Below are positions 60,024 through 64,000 of a stretch of DNA of 64,000 nucleotides, one piece after another. The notes beneath the pieces are model-generated. The model saw nothing but the letters and a program-made list of their open reading frames with translations. It did not search any database and had not been told where the DNA came from. Source of the stretch: JBBSHE01 sp038253325 (GTDB lineage: Bacteria > Actinomycetota > Actinomycetes > Propionibacteriales > Nocardioidaceae); the NCBI GenBank assembly GCA_038253325.1, contig JBBSHE010000008.1, positions 1 to 64,000 of the forward strand. The letters are read 5' to 3'. The translations under genes were made by a program, and so were the position numbers. Each line of letters begins with the position of its first letter. Within the stretch, counting starts at the first letter, position 1.

Positions 60024-60925
60024 CGAGTCGACCCCCTCGGCGGGGCGTGGAGCCGTTGCGCGATCCGCCGGTGCGCCAACGTGAAGCGGGCGGTGTCGGC
60101 GACCCAGTCGCGGTCGGTGCGCAGGATCAGGTGAGCGGCGCCCGCACGGCGCAGTGCCAGCCGAGTGCGTTCACGCTGGAGCCTGGATGCAACCGAATAC
60201 CGCTCTCGGACGGCTCGGCTGGACGTGTTGAGCTCGCGGATGTCGCCGCTCTCCGGATCCTGGAGCAACACGACGCCGATGTTCGGGATGTCGAGCTCAC
60301 GCGGGTCGATGATCTCCACCGCCATCACCTGGTGCCGCGCCGAAAGCTCACGCATCCCTCGTTCCCAGTTGGGCGGTACGTCCGGGTCGACCGACCCGTC
60401 CCCAGCCGCGAGGAAGTCGGACACCACAACGCGAAGACCCCGTTTGCGCTGAGCCCGTGACAGCGACCGGACCGCCGAGGCGAGGTCGAGGGGCGCTGCC
60501 GTTGCCGCGGAGGCCGGCTGCTGCCAGAGGTTTCTCAGCAAGGCGTACAACGCGTTCCGGCCCGACCGTGCCGGCCAACGGGTCAGGCGTCCAGCGCGTA
60601 GCACGTAGCCGCCGAAACGGTCGCCGAGCCGGAACGTGAGCAGCCCGATCGTCGCGACCGCGGCGACCGCCAGCTCCCGCTTCTCGAGTGCGGCCGTACC
60701 GAAGTTCATCGACGGAGACAGATCGACGAGCGTCCACGTCTCGAGCTCGCGGTCGGCGATCACGTCGCGCACGTGCGGGATGGTCGTCCGCGCGGTGACC
60801 GCCCAGTCCATCCGGCGGACGTCGTCCGATCCGGGTATGTAGACCCGCGCCTCCGCGAGGTCCGTACCCGGCCCGGGCAGCAGCCCGAGGTGTTCTCCGT
60901 AGAGGAACCCGTCGAGGCGGCGCAC
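60020..60925 (-). CDS. DUF58 protein (MoxR-associated)
   Basis: The 301-residue protein has the DUF58 core: RVYIPGSDDVRRMDWAVTARTTIPHVRDVIADRELETWTLVDLSPSM, with a degenerate VWA-like DLSPSM, and C-terminal VVVSDFLA and RQ/HQVMAVEIIDPRE. It should link MoxR to the VWA protein. The GTG start at 60925 is the first standard codon, but conserved-looking sequence (LAPETALRRLELQIVRRLDG) continues upstream, where only CTG codons are available. The true start may be CTG near 60,976-60,982. Confidence 0.88.
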   Translation of the reverse strand: MRRLDGFLYGEHLGLLPGPGTDLAEARVYIPGSDDVRRMDWAVTARTTIPHVRDVIADRELETWTLVDLSPSMNFGTAALEKRELAVAAVATIGLLTFRLGDRFGGYVLRAGRLTRWPARSGRNALYALLRNLWQQPASAATAAPLDLASAVRSLSRAQRKRGLRVVVSDFLAAGDGSVDPDVPPNWERGMRELSARHQVMAVEIIDPRELDIPNIGVVLLQDPESGDIRELNTSSRAVRERYSVASRLQRERTRLALRRAGAAHLILRTDRDWVADTARFTLAHRRIAQRLHAPPRGSTR

Positions 60926-61010
60926 GATCTGCAGCTCGAGGCGCCGAAGGGCGGTCTCCGGTGCCAGCCGCGACAGCTGCAGCGGTCCGGATCCGGACGG
61001 GCTGAGAGCG

Positions 61011-62045
61011 CTAGGAGAAATCGGGCCGCTCCGTGCTGTTCCAGACAGGGTGCGGTGGCGGAATCGCCGAGATCACCCGATCGACCACCGAGCGCGCCTC
61101 GACGCCGTCGGCAACCGCGTCGAACGTCAGGACCAGCCGGTGGGCCATCACGTCTCGCGCAACCCGCTGTACGTCGTCGGGCAGGACGTAGTCGCGACCC
61201 TGGATGAGGGCAACCACCCGGGATGCGGATGCGAGACCGAGCGTGGCGCGTGGGCTGGCACCGATCTCGATCACACCCGAGAGGTCGTTCAGGCGGAACT
61301 CGGCGGGCGACCGGGTGGCCAGCACCAGTCGGACGATGTACTCGGCAACCAGGTTGTGGACGAAGACCCGGTCCGCGGACTGCTGCAGCCTCACGATCAT
61401 GTCGGGGTCGAGAATCCGGTTCGGTGTGGGCGGGTCGACGCTCATCCGGCGCAGGATCTCGAACTCCTCGTGTCCCCGCGGGTGTGTGACGTCGACCTTG
61501 AGCAGGAACCGGTCACGTTGGGCCTCCGGCAGCGGGTAGACGCCCTCGGACTCGATCGGGTTCTGGGTCGCGATCACGATGAACGGCTTCGGGATCGGCG
61601 TGGTGTGGCCTCCGATCGACACCTGGCCCTCGGCCATCAGCTCGAGCATCGCGGACTGAACCTTGGCGGGTGCGCGGTTGACCTCGTCGGCGAGCACGAA
61701 GTTCACGAAGACCGGTCCGAGCTCGATGTCGAACGACTCCCTGCTCGGCCGGTAGATCCTGGTTCCGACGATGTCCGACGGTACGAGATCGGGCGTGAAC
61801 TGGATCCTGGCGAACGAACCACCGACGACGGTTGCGAAGGTGCGGACGGCGAGCGTCTTGGCGATTCCCGGCACGCCCTCCAAGAGGCAGTGACCACGAG
61901 CGAGCAGCGCCACCATCAGCTGCTCGACCATCTGCTCCTGGCCGACGATCACCCGCCGTACCTCAGTCATCGCAGCGCCGGTCGCGGCAGCCAGCTCACG
62001 CAGCTGATGAGCGTCCGGGGGCGCCTCCGATGACGTCACGCTCAT
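61011..62045 (-). CDS. moxR: MoxR-type AAA+ ATPase
   Basis: The 344-residue protein has Walker A GVPGIAKT, Walker B VLADEVNRAPAKVQ, sensor ATQNPIESEGVYPLPEAQRDRF with the arginine finger, and the C-terminal lid. These match MoxR-family AAA+ chaperones, which act on DUF58/VWA partners. It is first in the operon. The start is ATG 62045 (MSVTSSEAPP). It is divergent from the next gene by 87 nt. Confidence 0.94.
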   Translation of the reverse strand: MSVTSSEAPPDAHQLRELAAATGAAMTEVRRVIVGQEQMVEQLMVALLARGHCLLEGVPGIAKTLAVRTFATVVGGSFARIQFTPDLVPSDIVGTRIYRPSRESFDIELGPVFVNFVLADEVNRAPAKVQSAMLELMAEGQVSIGGHTTPIPKPFIVIATQNPIESEGVYPLPEAQRDRFLLKVDVTHPRGHEEFEILRRMSVDPPTPNRILDPDMIVRLQQSADRVFVHNLVAEYIVRLVLATRSPAEFRLNDLSGVIEIGASPRATLGLASASRVVALIQGRDYVLPDDVQRVARDVMAHRLVLTFDAVADGVEARSVVDRVISAIPPPHPVWNSTERPDFS

Positions 62046-62132
62046 ACCAGATGTCCTTTCTGATCACCCACGACGTAGGCTCGGCCAGTGTTACACGCCG
62101 AGCAAGCGACCAGGGACGGCGGCTGACGGACA

Positions 62133-62834
62133 ATGACGACCGGCCTCGTGCCCTTGCGTCGCAGCGACCCACCGTCGCTCGGTGGGGTGGTCCTGACCGG
62201 CCGGTTGAGCGAGGACGACTCCGCGGTGCTCTTCGCCGGACAATGCGCGGGCGATCCCGTGGTCGTCGTCATGCTCACGGACGGCGCCAACGGCGACCCG
62301 TACGCCCGAGCACGGTTCGCCGAGGCGATCGCGACCCGTCGTGACGCGGACACACATTCGGTGGTCGAGACCGACGACGACCCGGAGTTTGCCGCGTGGG
62401 TCGCCGTTCGGGCCGACTCGTACACCGCAGGACTCACCAGCGCCCAAGCCGTCGTGTCGGCTGTGACGGTCGCCGATCGACCACCGGTCGGCACCACCCG
62501 GGGCCCGGAGTTCCGGCCGCACTGGTTTCGTCGACGGGGCCTCGGCCGATGGCGGCTCTGGCCGCTGCCGTGGCCGCGGACATGGAACCGGGCGGGTCTG
62601 TGGACGTTCCTCGCCTCGTTCGCCCTGGTGCTCGCGATCGCGCTGTCGGCGCTGTTGATCGCCATCAAGGTACTGCCGCCGCCGCCTCCGCCAACCGGTC
62701 CGACGCCGACTGTCACCAACCCGCTGGTCTCCCCTCCGACGAACGCGCCGTCGCCGTCGACCGGCCCGCCCACGACGGGTCCGGGCTCGACGGAACCACC
62801 AGCGACAGGCCCCGGCGGGCCACCGATCGACTGA
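62133..62834 (+). CDS. Single-pass membrane protein with proline-rich tail
   Basis: The 233-residue protein has a soluble N-terminal part (~1-165), one TM span (WTFLASFALVLAIALSALLI, about 167-187) and a C-terminal tail of ~45 residues rich in Pro/Thr/Gly (PPPPPPTGPTPT and on), which would lie outside the membrane, probably in the wall. The N-part has no recognised domain. It starts with ATG 62133. It is divergent from moxR. Function is not known. Confidence 0.7.
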   Translation: MTTGLVPLRRSDPPSLGGVVLTGRLSEDDSAVLFAGQCAGDPVVVVMLTDGANGDPYARARFAEAIATRRDADTHSVVETDDDPEFAAWVAVRADSYTAGLTSAQAVVSAVTVADRPPVGTTRGPEFRPHWFRRRGLGRWRLWPLPWPRTWNRAGLWTFLASFALVLAIALSALLIAIKVLPPPPPPTGPTPTVTNPLVSPPTNAPSPSTGPPTTGPGSTEPPATGPGGPPID

Positions 62835-62846
62835 GGCCCGCCCGGT

Positions 62847-62882
62847 TGGCAAACGCCATTCAGATCTGTATTCCATTTGCCA
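62847..62882. promoter_or_regulatory. Inverted TGGCAAA/TTTGCCA pair upstream of the ATPase gene
   Basis: TGGCAAA (62847-62853) and TTTGCCA (62876-62882) are reverse complements with 22 nt between, including AGATCT. The core is that of the repeat cluster at 56.7-56.9 kb, here 22 nt before a gene start. It could be an operator for the ATPase gene, or a terminator for the gene before it. Confidence 0.45.
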
Positions 62883-62903
62883 TACATCCGCTACGATGCC
62901 CCC

Positions 62904-64000
62904 GTGCGCCCCTTTCCATTCGAGACGCCCATCACCAGCACCGAGCTGATCAACCGCCGCGTCGAGCTGCATCTGCTCCACCTGGCGGCGGCTGACGGTG
63001 CCCATGTACGGCTGGCCAGTCCGCGCAGGTACGGCAAGACCTCCCTCCTGCTGACCCATGAGAGATACCTCGAGCAGACCCGATGGCGAACGGTCCATGT
63101 CGACCTGTACGGCGTCGCGTCGCTGCTCGAGGTGTGCGTCCGCGTCGCGACCGCATACGCACGAATCGACGAGCCGACCATTCGCTCGCGGCTCCAGGCG
63201 TTGAGCTCGCGAATCGGATTCGCGCTCACCACCTCGGGAATCGGCGTGAGCGTCGGCCCGAAGGCAGCGCAGCCGTCCCACGACCAGGCTCTGTCGGTGG
63301 CATCCGATCTCCTCGACCTGCCGATCCGGCTCTTCGAGCGAGATCAGCGGCCCACCCTGGTGGTGTTCGACGAGTTCCAGGACCTGCTGAGCGCCGGTCC
63401 GGCCCTCGACGGGCTGCTGCGCGCGCACATCCAGTACCACGGCGACGCCGCGACCTACGTCTACGCCGGTTCGCAACCGTCGCTGATGCGCGCGCTCTTC
63501 ACCGACCACGAGCGTCCGCTGTACGGACAGGCCGAGCCGCTCGTGCTCGGGCCGCTTCCGGTCGAGGAGGTGCAGGTCGAGCTCGCCGACCGGTTCGCGC
63601 GGCTCGGCGAGCACCCCGGCGAAGCGCTCGCGTCCCTGGTCGCCACCGCCGCGGGACACCCGCAGCGGACGATGCTGCTGGCCCATCTGCTCCATCGCGA
63701 GCTCGGCCTGCGCAGCGCGGGCACCTCGTCGCTGGTGGAGGGGACTGACGTCGAGGGGCTGAGCCTTGCCGATGCGATCGTCGCGCTGGCGCTTCGGCAG
63801 ACGAACGAGGCGCACCAAGGCGTATGGGACCGGTTGAGCGCAAGCAAGAAGTCGGTCCTCGCCGCGATCGCCGACGGGATCCGTCCCACCGGGTCGCGCG
63901 CGACGGAGCGCTTCGGCCTCAGTCGCGCCTCGCTCCAGTCGGCGGTGCGCGATCTCGGGCGCGAAGGTCAGCACCTGCGGCGCGACACCTCGATGTGGTG
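62904..64000 (+). CDS. P-loop ATPase of the archaeal-type/MNS family (3' end outside window)
   Basis: Open to the end of the window (365 codons). The protein has a Walker A-like SPRRYGKTSLLL near residue 40, Walker B LVVFDEFQDL near 150, then SQPSLMRALFTDHERPLYGQAEPLVLGPL, the pattern of archaeal-type ATPases found with a DUF234-like or wHTH C-terminus. Near residue 340 a helix-turn-helix-like segment (TERFGLSRASLQSAVRDL) starts. Family members are often linked with mobile elements or defence. The GTG start follows a palindromic motif. Its partner or target is not known. Confidence 0.8.
   Translation, partial: MRPFPFETPITSTELINRRVELHLLHLAAADGAHVRLASPRRYGKTSLLLTHERYLEQTRWRTVHVDLYGVASLLEVCVRVATAYARIDEPTIRSRLQALSSRIGFALTTSGIGVSVGPKAAQPSHDQALSVASDLLDLPIRLFERDQRPTLVVFDEFQDLLSAGPALDGLLRAHIQYHGDAATYVYAGSQPSLMRALFTDHERPLYGQAEPLVLGPLPVEEVQVELADRFARLGEHPGEALASLVATAAGHPQRTMLLAHLLHRELGLRSAGTSSLVEGTDVEGLSLADAIVALALRQTNEAHQGVWDRLSASKKSVLAAIADGIRPTGSRATERFGLSRASLQSAVRDLGREGQHLRRDTSMW

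Overview
The window is high-GC DNA from an actinobacterium, with almost gapless gene packing, many GTG starts, ATGA/GTGA stop-start overlaps, a WhiB-family regulator, a FasR/FabD/FabH/ACP/FabF/AccD block next to AceE, and a GlnA2-GlnE pair. The order of the backbone genes (glnE, glnA2, panB, RNase H-phosphatase, zinc-ribbon protein, Nif3-like protein, AhpE-like protein, DUF3052, aceE, PucR-type regulator, fabD, acp, fabF, accD) follows the known mycobacterial arrangement. The FabD extension and the overall gene set would suit Propionibacteriales/Nocardioidaceae, but the sequence alone does not settle the family.

Region 1 (about 1-7,100) is the worn edge of a mobile element. It holds the C-terminal end of a MobF-type conjugative relaxase/helicase. 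A dense series of toxin-antitoxin-like genes follows: an AbiEi-like regulator continuous with a MntA-type nucleotidyltransferase and followed by a HepT toxin; a pair of divergent unknown/XRE genes; an orphan HTH antitoxin with a stub of a PIN toxin; an AbrB-PIN pair; a self-inhibited Fic protein with a wHTH tail; and a truncated XRE/ImmA-type gene. Four of these loci have clear inverted or direct repeats at their promoters.

Region 2 (7,100-14,600) carries small conserved or broken genes and a three-gene signalling operon: a lone receiver, a seven-to-nine TM histidine kinase, and a cyclase fused to a NarL-type response regulator. A dienelactone hydrolase divergent from a WYL regulator, a methyltransferase and a WhiB3-like gene follow. 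Region 3 (14,600-33,100) is nitrogen and cofactor housekeeping: glnE, a GATase, glnA2, an oxidoreductase, nadE, an isochorismatase with a WYL regulator, panB, npdG, a histone-H1-like protein, map, RNase P RNA, an RNB nuclease, an RNase H-phosphatase fusion with a lost catalytic His, a zinc-ribbon protein, a Nif3-like protein and tRNA-Val.

Region 4 (33,080-41,100) looks like a small genomic island at the 3' end of tRNA-Val. A 14-nt copy of the tRNA 3' end recurs at its far side. The island holds a secreted protein, a GtrA-type flippase, a methyltransferase, two paralogous multi-spanning glycosyltransferase-like proteins (one fused to a GT2 domain), an epimerase and a close relative of UDP-sulfoquinovose synthase. 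This suggests synthesis and membrane transfer of an unusual, possibly sulfonated, sugar. A 51-nt hairpin-forming repeat occurs outside each end of the glycan genes.

Region 5 (41,400-64,000) returns to the backbone: topoisomerase IB, AhpE-like peroxiredoxin, DUF3052, aceE, a PHP protein, a hydrolase, acylphosphatase, then fasR-fabD-fabH-acp-fabF-accD for type II fatty-acid synthesis. SigK/RskA-like sigma and anti-sigma factors, an ACT-domain malic enzyme, DUF3145 and a MoxR-DUF58-VWA operon come next. A P-loop ATPase gene is cut by the window end.
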